Shown here in pieces: positions 50,330 to 59,630 of a stretch of DNA of 64,000 nt. Source of the DNA: Planctomycetota bacterium (GTDB lineage: Bacteria; Planctomycetota; Brocadiia; Brocadiales; Brocadiaceae). The translations under genes and the position numbers were made by a program. How positions within the stretch are numbered: position 1 is the stretch's first letter; the number at the start of each line of letters is the position of its first letter. Location of the stretch: contig VGXV01000019.1 in assembly GCA_016873165.1 (NCBI GenBank), positions 1 through 64,000 on the forward strand, given 5' to 3'. The notes below the pieces were generated by a model that did no database searches, had not been told where the DNA came from, and saw only the letters and a program-made list of their open reading frames with translations.

Positions 50330-51277
50330 ATGAAAAAGATTACAGCAGTTATTCTGGCTGCCGGCAAAGGTACGCGAATGCGTTCCCCGTTGCCAAAGGT
50401 TTTGCATAAGGTATGTGGCGCCACTCTTCTGGAATGTGTTATCAGGTCGGTGCAAAAGGCGGATATCTCCCAGATTATTGTAGTGGTGGGTGATAAGAGA
50501 GAAGAAGTAGAAGATAGCTTAAAAGGGCTGTCCGTTGAAATAGTAGAACAACATGAGCAATTAGGAACGGCTCATGCCGTGGTTGCGGCAAAAGATCGTA
50601 TCAGCAGTTCAGCAGATATGGTTTTAATTTTAAACGGCGATGCCCCTCTTATTAAACCGCAGACCCTGAAAAGACTGACAGGGATATATAATGAGACGGG
50701 CACTGATGTTGTTTTATTAACTGCACGCATACAAAATCCAAAAGGGTATGGGCGTATTTCCAGAGATAAGAACGGATGCGTAAGGGAAATTGTAGAAGAA
50801 AGCGAAGCTAACGACGAAGTATTGAGGATTAATGAAATAAATGCCGGCATTTATGCTTTAAAAAGGGAAGCTCTTTTGGACGGTCTGTCTGAAATAGCGC
50901 CACGCAACAAAAAACGGGAATTTTATTTAACCGATATTGTCTCGATATTATACAACAAGGGCAAAAAAATAAAAGGAATTGAAGTGCATGATAGTTCTGA
51001 GGTGTTAGGGATAAATACTCAACAAGAGTTGGCAATCGTTAACAGAATAAGATATGATGAAATACTTCAGGATTTTATGGAGAGAGGGGTAACTATAGTA
51101 GATACGGGAAGCACATTTATAGAAAATGATGTGGAAATAGGGATGGGAACCAAAATCTATCCTTTTTCATACATTAGCAGAAATGCGATTATTGGTCAAA
51201 GATGCAGCATCGGCCCTTTTGCATATGTAGAAGCCGGTACGAAAATGAATGATGGTTCTGAGATAAGAAATAGTTAG
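50330..51277 (+). CDS. glmU: UDP-GlcNAc pyrophosphorylase (GlmU N-terminal part, short form)
   Basis: Nucleotidyltransferase with the GlmU signature VILAAGKGTRMRSPLPKVLHKVCG, QLGTAHAVVAA and LNGDAPLIKPQTL, making UDP-N-acetylglucosamine for peptidoglycan and lipid A. At about 315 residues it stops after only one or two hexapeptide turns (GQRCSIGPFAYVEAGTKMND). It therefore lacks most of the left-handed beta-helix acetyltransferase domain found in 450-residue GlmU; acetylation of glucosamine-1-phosphate must come from another protein. The ATG at 50330 matches family starts; a GTG at 50315 is also open. It leads into prs with a 31-bp gap. Confidence 0.92.
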   Translation: MKKITAVILAAGKGTRMRSPLPKVLHKVCGATLLECVIRSVQKADISQIIVVVGDKREEVEDSLKGLSVEIVEQHEQLGTAHAVVAAKDRISSSADMVLILNGDAPLIKPQTLKRLTGIYNETGTDVVLLTARIQNPKGYGRISRDKNGCVREIVEESEANDEVLRINEINAGIYALKREALLDGLSEIAPRNKKREFYLTDIVSILYNKGKKIKGIEVHDSSEVLGINTQQELAIVNRIRYDEILQDFMERGVTIVDTGSTFIENDVEIGMGTKIYPFSYISRNAIIGQRCSIGPFAYVEAGTKMNDGSEIRNS

Positions 51278-51308
51278 GGAGGGAAGAATAGTTTTTTAAG
51301 GGAGAGAA

Positions 51309-52277
51309 ATGGACAAAAAAAGAAGGATTGAAGAATTAGACCAGTTAAAGATTTTTTCCGGAAATGCAAACCGTGATTTAGCGGAAAAAATTTGCGCACA
51401 CCTGTCGATCGAACTGGGAGATGCGTATGTTGGTCGTTTTCCTGACGGTGAAATTGACCTGAAAGTCAATGAGGATGTTCGGGGAGCCGATGTATTTTTA
51501 GTACAACCTACATGCGCTCCTGTTAATGAAAACTTAGCGGAACTTCTTATATTTATAGACTGTTTAAAGCGGGCATCTGCCGCACGTATTACTGCGGTGC
51601 TCCCGTATTATGGCTATGCCCGAAAGGATAGAAAGGATGAAGGGCGTGTGCCGATAACGGCAAAATTGGTAGCAAATCTCATAACGATAGCAGGCGCCGA
51701 CAGGGTGCTTACCCTTGATTTGCATGCTGCTCAGATTCAGGGTTTTTTTGATATTCCTGTGGATCATTTGCTGGCATTTCCTGTAATGATGAAATATTTT
51801 GAACAGTTAAAGACAGAAGATTTGGTGGTAGTTACCCCCGATGTCGGAGGCATAAAACTCGCCAGGAATTATTCAAAAGGTTTGGGAGTAAAAATGGCAA
51901 TTGTTGACAAAAGGAGGGTAGGGCCTGAAGAGACAGAGGTGGGATTTATAATAGGAGAAGTGGCAAATAAAAATGTGATCATGATCGACGATTTAATAGC
52001 AACGGGTGGATCTATTGCGCAAGCTGCACATGTGCTGAAAGAAAAAGGAGCCAAGGATATTTACGTGGGGGCGACTCATCCGGTTTTTTGCGGTTCGGCA
52101 GTAGAAAAGTTGTCTGCCGCCCCGATAAAAGAAATAGTGATAACCGATTCAATTCCACTTTCTGAAAAAGCAAAAGAGATGGGTGGTAAATTTAAAGTAC
52201 TTTCTATTTCAAGTCTTTTGGGAGATGCGATCATGAGGATACACCATCATGAATCGGTAAGCTCCTTATTTGGTTAA
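51309..52277 (+). CDS. prs: Ribose-phosphate pyrophosphokinase
   Basis: Makes PRPP from ribose 5-phosphate and ATP. 322 residues with a short N-terminal extension (KKRRIEELDQLK) before the conserved IFSGNANRDLAEKI. Motifs: YYGYARKDRKDEGRVPI (flexible loop), DLHAAQIQGFFDIPVDHL, and the PRPP-binding loop MIDDLIATGGSIAQA. GGGAGAG precedes the ATG. It follows glmU, the standard order in many bacteria, and leads to rplY and pth. Confidence 0.97.
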   Translation: MDKKRRIEELDQLKIFSGNANRDLAEKICAHLSIELGDAYVGRFPDGEIDLKVNEDVRGADVFLVQPTCAPVNENLAELLIFIDCLKRASAARITAVLPYYGYARKDRKDEGRVPITAKLVANLITIAGADRVLTLDLHAAQIQGFFDIPVDHLLAFPVMMKYFEQLKTEDLVVVTPDVGGIKLARNYSKGLGVKMAIVDKRRVGPEETEVGFIIGEVANKNVIMIDDLIATGGSIAQAAHVLKEKGAKDIYVGATHPVFCGSAVEKLSAAPIKEIVITDSIPLSEKAKEMGGKFKVLSISSLLGDAIMRIHHHESVSSLFG

Positions 52278-52304
52278 TGTTTTATTTTTAGGAGTTGTAA
52301 AGCG

Positions 52305-52943
52305 ATGGAAATTTTAGAATTAAAAGCGGAAAAAAGAACACTGAAAAGAAGCAAGGCTGTGAAAAAATTAAGAGATACGGGATATATACCGGCAGTAATT
52401 TACGGCCACAAAGAAGATAATATTATTTTGAGCGTTAATGAGAGAGAATTTGAACGCATATTGCATGCTGGGGCACGGATGGTTAACTTGATGTATAACA
52501 ATAAAAAAGAGCCTGTTCTTATAAAAGACGTTCAATATGATAATGTTTTGGATAGCGTGTTACATGTGGATTTTGCGCGGGTTTCTTTGGATGAAAGAGT
52601 TACCTTAAAGGTGTCGATAATACTATTGGGAAATGCTGTGGGCGTAAAAGCCGGCGGTGTGTTAACACAGACAATGAAAAATATAGAGATAGAATGCCTT
52701 CCTACTTCAGTTCCTGAGGATATTAAGGTAAATGTATCTGACCTTGAAATAGGCAAGGCAATACATGTGAGGGAATTGCCTGTGTTAGAGGGTGTTAAAT
52801 ATTTATCCGATGCAGAAGTGGTTGTTGCTTCTGTCCATCACGCAGTTGAGGTGAAGGCCGTGTCGGAAGAAGAATTGCTTGCCGGACCGGAAGTGATTTC
52901 TAAGAAGCCGAAAGAAGAAGCAGCTACTTCTCAAGAGTCTTAA
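52305..52943 (+). CDS. rplY: 50S ribosomal protein L25/Ctc (long, with TL5 domain)
   Basis: 5S rRNA-binding protein of 212 residues. The N-terminal L25 domain (RTLKRSKAVKKLRDTGYIPAVIYG) is followed by the beta-rich C-terminal TL5/Ctc domain (GVKAGGVLTQTMKNIEIECLP, DIKVNVSDLEIGKAIHV). It ends in an acidic tail. The Ctc form is general in bacteria other than enterics. AGGAG lies 10 bp upstream. The prs-rplY-pth order is widely conserved. Confidence 0.96.
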   Translation: MEILELKAEKRTLKRSKAVKKLRDTGYIPAVIYGHKEDNIILSVNEREFERILHAGARMVNLMYNNKKEPVLIKDVQYDNVLDSVLHVDFARVSLDERVTLKVSIILLGNAVGVKAGGVLTQTMKNIEIECLPTSVPEDIKVNVSDLEIGKAIHVRELPVLEGVKYLSDAEVVVASVHHAVEVKAVSEEELLAGPEVISKKPKEEAATSQES

Positions 52944-52957
52944 TATGGAATTTATTA

Positions 52958-53512
52958 ATGAAGTTAATAGTTGGTTTGGGAAATCCTGGTGAGAAATATG
53001 TGAAGACGAGGCATAATTTGGGTTTTATGGTGATTAATAAACTTTCCCAACAACTGGAAATGGAGTGCAGTCAAAATAAATTCCAGTCTCTGTTCTGCAA
53101 GAAAAAGGTAGAACAGGAAGAAATTATACTGTTGAAACCGCAGACCTTTATGAATTTAAGTGGCGCAGCAGTTAAAGAGGCAGCAAGTATGTATAAATGT
53201 CAGGTTCAGGATATCATGGTCGTGTGCGATGATTTGGATCTTCCTTTAGGTAAATTGCGTATTCGGCGTACGGGGGGGTGCGGGGGGCATCGTGGTTTGG
53301 AATCAGTTGCGGCATATTTAGGAACCACTGATTTTTCTCGTTTGAGAATAGGCATCGGGCGCCCGAAATCTAATGATACGAGTAGTTTTGTTCTTTCCAT
53401 GTTTTCAGAGGAGGAAGATGGTGTGATTGCAGAGTCGCTTGAAGATGCATGCCAGGCATTGAAAACATGGATTTATGATGGGATGGAAAGTTGTATGAAT
53501 AAATATAACTAA
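52958..53512 (+). CDS. pth: Peptidyl-tRNA hydrolase
   Basis: Recycles peptidyl-tRNA released from stalled ribosomes. 184 residues. The active-site pattern is complete: IVGLGNPGEKYVKTRHNLGFMV (catalytic His in TRHNLG), LLKPQTFMNLSG, CDDLDLPLGKLRIR and GGHRGLESV. Only 14 bp separate it from rplY, so the two are co-transcribed. Confidence 0.97.
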   Translation: MKLIVGLGNPGEKYVKTRHNLGFMVINKLSQQLEMECSQNKFQSLFCKKKVEQEEIILLKPQTFMNLSGAAVKEAASMYKCQVQDIMVVCDDLDLPLGKLRIRRTGGCGGHRGLESVAAYLGTTDFSRLRIGIGRPKSNDTSSFVLSMFSEEEDGVIAESLEDACQALKTWIYDGMESCMNKYN

Positions 53513-53566
53513 TTTTTCGTTTTATGTCATATTTTTTATTTATAAGTAATGTAGGAGGAAGAAAAT

Positions 53567-53983
53567 TTGAGATTATATGAAGGTTTGTTTCTGATCGATA
53601 ATATGCCTGCCAGCACTGATTGGGACGGAGTGGTAAAAAATATTCACGCTATTTTGCAGAAGAATGGAGCGGAGGTTTTAAAGTCTGAAAAATGGGGAGA
53701 AAAGAAATTGGCGTATAAAATTAAAGGGCACAAACGCGGCACCTATTTCCTGGTACATTTTAATGCCGAAAATACGTCCATTCCCACCATGAAGAGGGAT
53801 TTTCAGTTGTCCGATTTTCTTATTCGCTTTTTAATACTAAGAGATACTGTTATAGAAGAGTTATCTGCTGTTGCTACTGATGAAGGTCTTGGAGAAAAAG
53901 AAACGGGAAAAGTATTTGCCGCGGAAGAAGAACTATTGCCAGAAGAAAAATCTGAACCTCTGTTAACTGCCGGTGAAGGTTAA
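53567..53983 (+). CDS. rpsF: 30S ribosomal protein S6
   Basis: Primary rRNA-binding small-subunit protein, 138 residues including an acidic extension of about 40. Core: YEGLFLIDN, WGEKKLAYKIKGHKRGTYFLVHF. The start is TTG at 53567, with AGGAGGAAG 8 bp upstream deciding it. It heads the classic rpsF-ssb-rpsR-rplI cluster, where S6 pairs with S18 on the ribosome. Confidence 0.96.
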   Translation: MRLYEGLFLIDNMPASTDWDGVVKNIHAILQKNGAEVLKSEKWGEKKLAYKIKGHKRGTYFLVHFNAENTSIPTMKRDFQLSDFLIRFLILRDTVIEELSAVATDEGLGEKETGKVFAAEEELLPEEKSEPLLTAGEG

Positions 53984-54084
53984 TGAAAATTCAGACCTCA
54001 TGACAAAATAAATCATTTTGCATAATAAGTACCGGCGATCGTTTAAATAGAAAAAATTTTAGCAAGAGATAAAAGGAGTAAGGG

Positions 54085-54519
54085 ATGGCAAGCCTTAATA
54101 AAGTATTCCTCATGGGAAACCTTACAAGAGATCCTGAATTGAGATACACCCCGGGGGGATTGGCGGTTGCAAGTTTTGGGATTGCAGTGAATCGAACATG
54201 GACAGCTAAAACGGGAGAACAAAAAGACGAAGTATGTTACGTGGATATAAACATATTTGGCCGGAGAGCCGAAGTCATTGGTGAATACTTTAGTAAGGGG
54301 AGTCCTATCTTTATCGAAGGCCGTTTGCAGTTTAGCCAGTGGGAAACAAAGGAAGGGCAAAAGCGGAACACGTTGCGTGTGATTGCCGAAAATTTCCAGT
54401 TTATTGGCGGAGGGAAACGGATGGATAACGATTTGGGACAATCACTGGATAGTTCAAATTTGGATGCGATGTCGGAAAATATTGCTCCGGATATAAATGG
54501 TGAAGATATACCATTTTAA
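54085..54519 (+). CDS. ssb: Single-stranded DNA-binding protein
   Basis: OB-fold SSB of 144 residues: NKVFLMGNLTRDPELRYTPGG, VDINIFGRRAEVIGEYFSKGSPIFIEGRL. It ends with the acidic interaction tip DINGEDIPF, the docking peptide for SSB partner proteins. AAGGAG precedes its ATG. It sits between the S6 and S18 genes as in most bacteria and coats ssDNA for the DnaB helicase encoded downstream. Confidence 0.97.
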   Translation: MASLNKVFLMGNLTRDPELRYTPGGLAVASFGIAVNRTWTAKTGEQKDEVCYVDINIFGRRAEVIGEYFSKGSPIFIEGRLQFSQWETKEGQKRNTLRVIAENFQFIGGGKRMDNDLGQSLDSSNLDAMSENIAPDINGEDIPF

Positions 54520-54557
54520 AGTAATTTTATAAATTTTTTTAAAGAAGGTTAAATACT

Positions 54558-54779
54558 ATGACAAGAAGGATATTTAATAAAACAAGCAAGTGTCGGTTTT
54601 GTAGAATGGGGGTTGAGGAGGTTGATTATAAGGACATTCAAAATTTACAGAAACTTGCAACTACCAGAGGAAAACTATTTTCAAGAAAACGATCGGGAAA
54701 TTGTGCCCGGCATCAACGGTCCGTTAAAATTTCTATCAAGAGAGCAAGGTTTATGGCTTTGCTCCCGTACGTAACGTAG
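54558..54779 (+). CDS. rpsR: 30S ribosomal protein S18 (zinc-binding form)
   Basis: 73 residues. CRFCRMG near the N-terminus and NCARHQRSVKISIKRARFMALLP at the C-terminus give the four-ligand C-x2-C...C-x2-H arrangement of zinc-containing S18, the C+ form. The signature IKRARFMALLPY is complete. It binds next to S6 on the platform of the small subunit. Confidence 0.96.
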   Translation: MTRRIFNKTSKCRFCRMGVEEVDYKDIQNLQKLATTRGKLFSRKRSGNCARHQRSVKISIKRARFMALLPYVT

Positions 54780-54793
54780 GAGGTTGGTTTTAC

Positions 54794-55249
54794 ATGGAAT
54801 TATTATTGAAAAAAAATGTGGATAAGCTTGGTAAAGTAGGTGACGTTGTTAACGTAAAGAAGGGATATGCAAGGAATTATTTGCTGCCGCGAGGGATGGC
54901 TATCTATGTAACTGAGGGAAATTTAAAACAGCTTGAGAAAGCAAGAAAGAAAATTGAAATAGAACTGAAAGAAGAGCGGGTAAGATTACAGGGAATTTTG
55001 GAAATGATTTCCAATGCCGCTTGCAGGATTTCAGCAAAGGCAAATGAAGAAGGAAGACTGTTTGGTTCTGTTACTTCCGCTCATATTGCTGATTTGCTGA
55101 AGAAACAGGGAATATCGATTGAAGAGAATATGATCAAACTGGAGAGTCCAATAAAGGAATGCGGAGAGTATCGTGTCGAAATTTCATTAAACTCTGAAAT
55201 GAAGACGACATGTAGCGTGCAGATAGTAAACGAAGAAGAAGGTGTCTGA
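54794..55249 (+). CDS. rplI: 50S ribosomal protein L9
   Basis: 151 residues, two domains joined by a long helix: N-terminal MELLLKKNVDKLGKVGDVVNVKKGYARNYLLPRG-type start (shown here in part), then a helical linker KQLEKARKKIEIELKEE, then a C-terminal domain (EEGRLFGSVTSAHIADLL). GGAGG is 10 bp before the ATG. The short 14-bp gap after rpsR indicates co-transcription. Confidence 0.96.
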   Translation: MELLLKKNVDKLGKVGDVVNVKKGYARNYLLPRGMAIYVTEGNLKQLEKARKKIEIELKEERVRLQGILEMISNAACRISAKANEEGRLFGSVTSAHIADLLKKQGISIEENMIKLESPIKECGEYRVEISLNSEMKTTCSVQIVNEEEGV

Positions 55250-55270
55250 TTTTTTACGGGGATTAATATT

Positions 55271-56614
55271 ATGGCAGTAGAATCTGTACTTGAACGTACG
55301 TTACCCCAGAGTATCGATGCGGAAATGAGCGTTCTTGGCGCCATGTTGCTTGACAATGAGGTTATAAGCATAATAATACCGATATTGAATAAGCATAGTT
55401 TTTATAAAACAGCCCACCAGAACATATATCAGGCCATAATAGATTTGTATGACAAGGGACAGGCAATCGATCTGGTTCTTTTGAGAGAAGAGTTGAAAAA
55501 GAGGTCGGTGCTTGAAAATGTTGGTGGTACAGAGTATTTAATGGAACTGGAGGAGGCGGTTCCTACTATAGGAAATGTAGAATATTATGCTAATATAGTA
55601 CGGGAAAATGCCATTAAAAGAAACCTTATCGAAGTTGCCGCAAATATCCAGAAACAGGCTTTTGAAGGCGCAGTTGATACTGAATTTTTGCTGGATTCTT
55701 CCGAGAGGGCGATCTTTGAAATCACACAGAAAAAATTTAATGCATCATCCATTAAATTAAATGAAATACTGAAAGAAACATTTAGCCGTATTGAAAACCT
55801 GCATGACAGGAAAAGCAGGTTGACAGGGATATCTACCGGTTTTTTTGATTTCGATGATCTTACCTGCGGATTGCAGCCTTCCGAACTTATCATTGTGGCG
55901 GCAAGGCCCAGTATGGGAAAAACAAGTTTTGTTATGAATATTATCGAACATATTGGGGTTGTGGAGAAAAAACCGGTAGCAATATTTTCTATGGAAATGT
56001 CTGCGCAACAATTGGCGCAAAATATGCTTTGTTCTCACTCAAAGATCGATGCACATAAATTAAGAAAAGGATTTCTGGATGATGATGACAGATTATGGAG
56101 CGCACTTTCAAATGGGTTAGGGTCTCTTTCCGAAGCTCCTATCTTTATTGAGGACACGCCCGGACTGACGGTATTGGAAGTGCGTGCAAAGGCAAGGAGA
56201 TTAAAAGCTCAATATGATATTCAATTAATTGCGGTGGATTATTTGCAGTTAATGGAAGCGCATCACGGAGAAAATCGCCAGCAAGAGATTTCGATAATTT
56301 CCCGCGGTTTAAAATCGCTTGCCAGAGAATTAACAATTCCGGTGATTGCGGTTTCCCAGCTAAACAGGTCTGTGGAATCAAGGGAAGGGCATAAACCCAG
56401 GATGTCGGACTTGCGTGAATCCGGGTCTATTGAGCAGGATGCGGACGTTATTGCTTTGTTACACAGGGAGGATTACTTTAATCCTGAAAAGAAGGATGGT
56501 ACGGCGGAGCTGATTATAGCAAAACAGCGTAATGGACCTACGGGAGTTATAAAATTGACTTTTCTTTCACATTGTATGCGATTTGAAAACTTCACGTCTT
56601 TGGGAATCGAATGA
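55271..56614 (+). CDS. dnaB: Replicative DNA helicase DnaB
   Basis: Hexameric 5'-3' helicase at the replication fork, 447 residues. The N-terminal domain has the typical SIDAEMSVLGAMLLDNEVI. The RecA-like motor shows Walker A ARPSMGKTSFVMNI, Walker B LIAVDYLQLM and the SRGLKSLARELTIPVIAVSQLNR segment with DLRESGSIEQDADVI. No intein is present. It follows rplI with 21 bp between them and overlaps the bamA start by 4 bp, tying replication, ribosome and envelope genes into one transcript. Confidence 0.97.
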   Translation: MAVESVLERTLPQSIDAEMSVLGAMLLDNEVISIIIPILNKHSFYKTAHQNIYQAIIDLYDKGQAIDLVLLREELKKRSVLENVGGTEYLMELEEAVPTIGNVEYYANIVRENAIKRNLIEVAANIQKQAFEGAVDTEFLLDSSERAIFEITQKKFNASSIKLNEILKETFSRIENLHDRKSRLTGISTGFFDFDDLTCGLQPSELIIVAARPSMGKTSFVMNIIEHIGVVEKKPVAIFSMEMSAQQLAQNMLCSHSKIDAHKLRKGFLDDDDRLWSALSNGLGSLSEAPIFIEDTPGLTVLEVRAKARRLKAQYDIQLIAVDYLQLMEAHHGENRQQEISIISRGLKSLARELTIPVIAVSQLNRSVESREGHKPRMSDLRESGSIEQDADVIALLHREDYFNPEKKDGTAELIIAKQRNGPTGVIKLTFLSHCMRFENFTSLGIE

Positions 56615-58989
56615 AACCGGACAAGGTTTTGTTGAATGCCGCAAAGGTAATTGTGGTGCTTGTCCTTGCCTTGCATTTTGCAGAGGTTAAGGTTTTTTGC
56701 GGTGAAACTCTCGATAAGAGCGCCCATATTATCAAAAAAATTGAAATCCGGGGAAATCAAAGGATCAGCGCCGCCGCGATAAGAAGCAGTATTCGATTAA
56801 AAGAAGGCGACCTGTACGATCCCAATCTGGTTAACCAGGATGTGGATGCTATTTGGTCGTTAGGGTTCTTTGACAATATAGAGGTGGAAATAGAAGAAAT
56901 AAAGGATGGTTTAAACCTGATTTTTCTTGTTTCCGAACGGGCTGTAATTGACAAAATTCAGTTTTCCGGTAATAAAAAAATCAAATCCAAGAAATTGGCG
57001 AAAGAAATTGCGATAAAAGAGGCAGATGCCTTAAAGTACCATTTGCTGAAGCTGGATGAAGATAAGATACGGGAGTTATATCGGAAAAAATGTTACCCCA
57101 GGGTGCAAGTGCATGCGGAGAGCAAGATAATAAATGGGGAAACTGTGGTGGTTTTTAATATAGATGAAGGACCTCGTATCCGCATTGCGTCTATTAAATT
57201 TGAGGGAAATACTAATTTAAAATCCAGAAAACTTCTCAAACAGATGGAATCCCGCAAGAAGCGTTTCCCGAAGTTTATTTTTCCGGGAAGATTTGAACAG
57301 GAAGTGTTTGAGACTGATATTGTAAAAGTAAAAGAATTTTACATGAATAACGGATGGCTGGATGTTGATGTAGGATGGGAAATTGCATATGAAAACGAAG
57401 ATACCGAAATGCATATAACCATTTATATAAAAGAAGGGGAAAGGTATTATGTTGATACGTTAAGTATAAGCGGAACAACAATATTTACCGAGGAGGAATT
57501 GAAGGTATCGTTGAAATTGAAAGACGGAGAACCTTTCTATTTGGATGCAGTGGAAAAGGACACATATCAACTCCGCCTGGCGTACGGTGCACAAGGATAT
57601 CTTGCAACCGTTGTTAATGAAAAACATACATTTGACGCTGAAGAACCTAAAGTAACAGTGTCCTTTGATATTGAAGAACAAGACAGATACTATATCGATA
57701 AAATAAAGATAACCGGAAATGATAAAACGAGAGATAATGTTATCCGCAGGCAGCTGACTTTCAATCCTGGTGAAAGGTTAAATGTGGAAAAAATACGTGA
57801 TAGCCAGAGGCGCTTAACGAATACCGGGTATTTTGATATGGAGTCGGGAATGCCTGCCGGAATCAGTTTTGAGGAAGGTTCAGAACCGAACAAAAAAAAT
57901 ATAATCGTGGAGGTAAAAGAAGGCAGAACCGGGATGTTAAGATTTGGCGGAGGATATGGCGCAAATGTCGGAGCCTTCGGTGATATTTCCTATACGGATA
58001 GAAATTTTGATATTTTTGATCTTCCCAAAAGCTGGAATGATTTTTTAAGCGGCAATGCTTTTCGCGGCGCGGGTGAAATTTTAACGTTACGCTTCAGCCC
58101 CGGCTTTGAAAGGACCGAAATTCTTATGTCGCTGACCAATCCTTCAGTATTTGACTCTCCTTACAGCGCAGGTGCAAGCATATTTAACTATATCAGGTGG
58201 TATAGTCTCTATGAGCAGAAAAGCACAGGATCGAGGATTTCCTTAGGGAGAGAACTGATGCGGGACACTTATGTGAGAGTAAGCCCTGCGTTTGAATTGA
58301 TTGGTATCGAAAGAAGGGAAGATGAGGATGATACCCCGCAGGATGTCTTAGATGCCGAGGGGAGTCATTTGAAGACGGGAATTACGTTCTCTGCTGAAAT
58401 AAATAAAACAGATAATATATTTGTGCCAACAAAAGGATATGCAATTGATACATCGGTGGAGTTTGCCGGCTTGGATGTGGATATAATGAAATATGATATA
58501 AGGGCAAAAAGATATACCCCGCTTTTTGACATACCTAAATGGGGAAAACACGTCGTGGCTTACGGGGGTACCTTTGGAATTGCCGAATCAACGTCGGGGG
58601 AGGATGTTCCGATTTTTGAAAGATATTATGCGGGAGGCTTTGGGTCTCTGAGAGGCTTTGAATACAGAGGCATATCGCCTCTTGATCGCAAAACAGAGGA
58701 ACAGGTGGGAGGCGATCTTTTAGTATTGATGAATACGGAGTATTTGATTCCTTTGTATAAAGATATTGTTCGTACTGCGGTATTTGTGGATGCTGGAAAG
58801 GCAGATAGATCGATAAGCGATTTCAGTTTTGAGCGTTTCAGGATGTCGAGCGGACTTGGATTAAGGTTGAATGTTCCGTTCCTTGGACAGTCAACTATTT
58901 CAGTTGATTACGGTGTTCCAATAATAAAAGAAAAAGGGGATGAAACCCAGGGATTTTCGTTTAACTTTGGAGGAGGCAGTAGCTTTTGA
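56611..58989 (+). CDS. bamA: Outer-membrane protein assembly factor BamA
   Basis: Omp85 protein of 792 residues. Signal peptide (about 1-30), five POTRA domains (about 40-430; each opens with patterns such as IRGNQRISAAAIRSSI, FSGNKKIKSKKLAKEI, FEGNTNLKSRKLLKQM), and a C-terminal 16-strand barrel with the GGFGSLRGFEYRGISPLD loop carrying the conserved (V/L)RGF motif. It ends in an aromatic signature FGGGSSF. It inserts beta-barrel proteins into the outer membrane, so this organism has one. The start overlaps the dnaB stop as ATGA, and the ompH-like gene follows at once. Confidence 0.96.
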   Translation: MKPDKVLLNAAKVIVVLVLALHFAEVKVFCGETLDKSAHIIKKIEIRGNQRISAAAIRSSIRLKEGDLYDPNLVNQDVDAIWSLGFFDNIEVEIEEIKDGLNLIFLVSERAVIDKIQFSGNKKIKSKKLAKEIAIKEADALKYHLLKLDEDKIRELYRKKCYPRVQVHAESKIINGETVVVFNIDEGPRIRIASIKFEGNTNLKSRKLLKQMESRKKRFPKFIFPGRFEQEVFETDIVKVKEFYMNNGWLDVDVGWEIAYENEDTEMHITIYIKEGERYYVDTLSISGTTIFTEEELKVSLKLKDGEPFYLDAVEKDTYQLRLAYGAQGYLATVVNEKHTFDAEEPKVTVSFDIEEQDRYYIDKIKITGNDKTRDNVIRRQLTFNPGERLNVEKIRDSQRRLTNTGYFDMESGMPAGISFEEGSEPNKKNIIVEVKEGRTGMLRFGGGYGANVGAFGDISYTDRNFDIFDLPKSWNDFLSGNAFRGAGEILTLRFSPGFERTEILMSLTNPSVFDSPYSAGASIFNYIRWYSLYEQKSTGSRISLGRELMRDTYVRVSPAFELIGIERREDEDDTPQDVLDAEGSHLKTGITFSAEINKTDNIFVPTKGYAIDTSVEFAGLDVDIMKYDIRAKRYTPLFDIPKWGKHVVAYGGTFGIAESTSGEDVPIFERYYAGGFGSLRGFEYRGISPLDRKTEEQVGGDLLVLMNTEYLIPLYKDIVRTAVFVDAGKADRSISDFSFERFRMSSGLGLRLNVPFLGQSTISVDYGVPIIKEKGDETQGFSFNFGGGSSF

Positions 58990-58991
58990 AT

Positions 58992-59627
58992 ATGAAATAT
59001 AGAAAGAATTTAAATGAGATGAAATATATATGTATGTGCATAGTGGTTGTTGTCGGTTTATGTCTTGCTTTGTCCGATAGCGTGTGGGCGCAAAATAGTA
59101 ATACTGCCTCAAATGGCCTAAAAATAGGGGTGGTAGATTTAAACAGTGTGTTTGAAAAATATGAAAAGCGAAAACAATATGATACTGATTTAAGAGAAGA
59201 AGAAAAATCGTATCAAACCAAAATAAATGATAAAAAGAAAGAACTGGTAAGTTTGAAGGACAAAATACAGATGTTGGATCTCGGGAGCCAGGATAGGAAA
59301 AAGTATGAAGAAGAATTTGAAAGAAAAAACATAGAGTTGGAATCCTATGCGAAAGTTGCGGAAAAGAGCCTGATGAGAAAGTACAAAGAGTCGTTCGAAC
59401 GTCTTTATTCGGAAGTATTAAAAGAGATAGAGGCAATAGGGAAACAGAATCGTTACGATTTGATTATTAAAAAAGAAGAGGCGGAATTGCAAAGCGGAGG
59501 TATTTCAGAAATGCAGTTTAAAGTAGGGATAAAAACCGTCTTATATCACTCTGATGCGGTAGATATTACAAATCAGGTAATAGATTCGTTAAACAAAAAA
59601 TATTCCAAAGCGGACAAAGGAAAGTAG
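58992..59627 (+). CDS. OmpH/Skp-family periplasmic chaperone
   Basis: About 211 residues. A signal peptide (ending SDSVWAQN) is followed by IGVVDLNSVFEKYEKRKQYD, the conserved opening of OmpH/Skp proteins. A long charged coiled coil (about 60-150) and a C-terminal strand follow. The trimeric, tentacled Skp fold shields unfolded outer-membrane proteins on the way to BamA, the product of the gene just upstream. A TTG six bases earlier overlaps the bamA stop and could be the true start; the ATG is the conservative choice. Confidence 0.9.
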   Translation: MKYRKNLNEMKYICMCIVVVVGLCLALSDSVWAQNSNTASNGLKIGVVDLNSVFEKYEKRKQYDTDLREEEKSYQTKINDKKKELVSLKDKIQMLDLGSQDRKKYEEEFERKNIELESYAKVAEKSLMRKYKESFERLYSEVLKEIEAIGKQNRYDLIIKKEEAELQSGGISEMQFKVGIKTVLYHSDAVDITNQVIDSLNKKYSKADKGK

Positions 59628-59630
59628 TTT

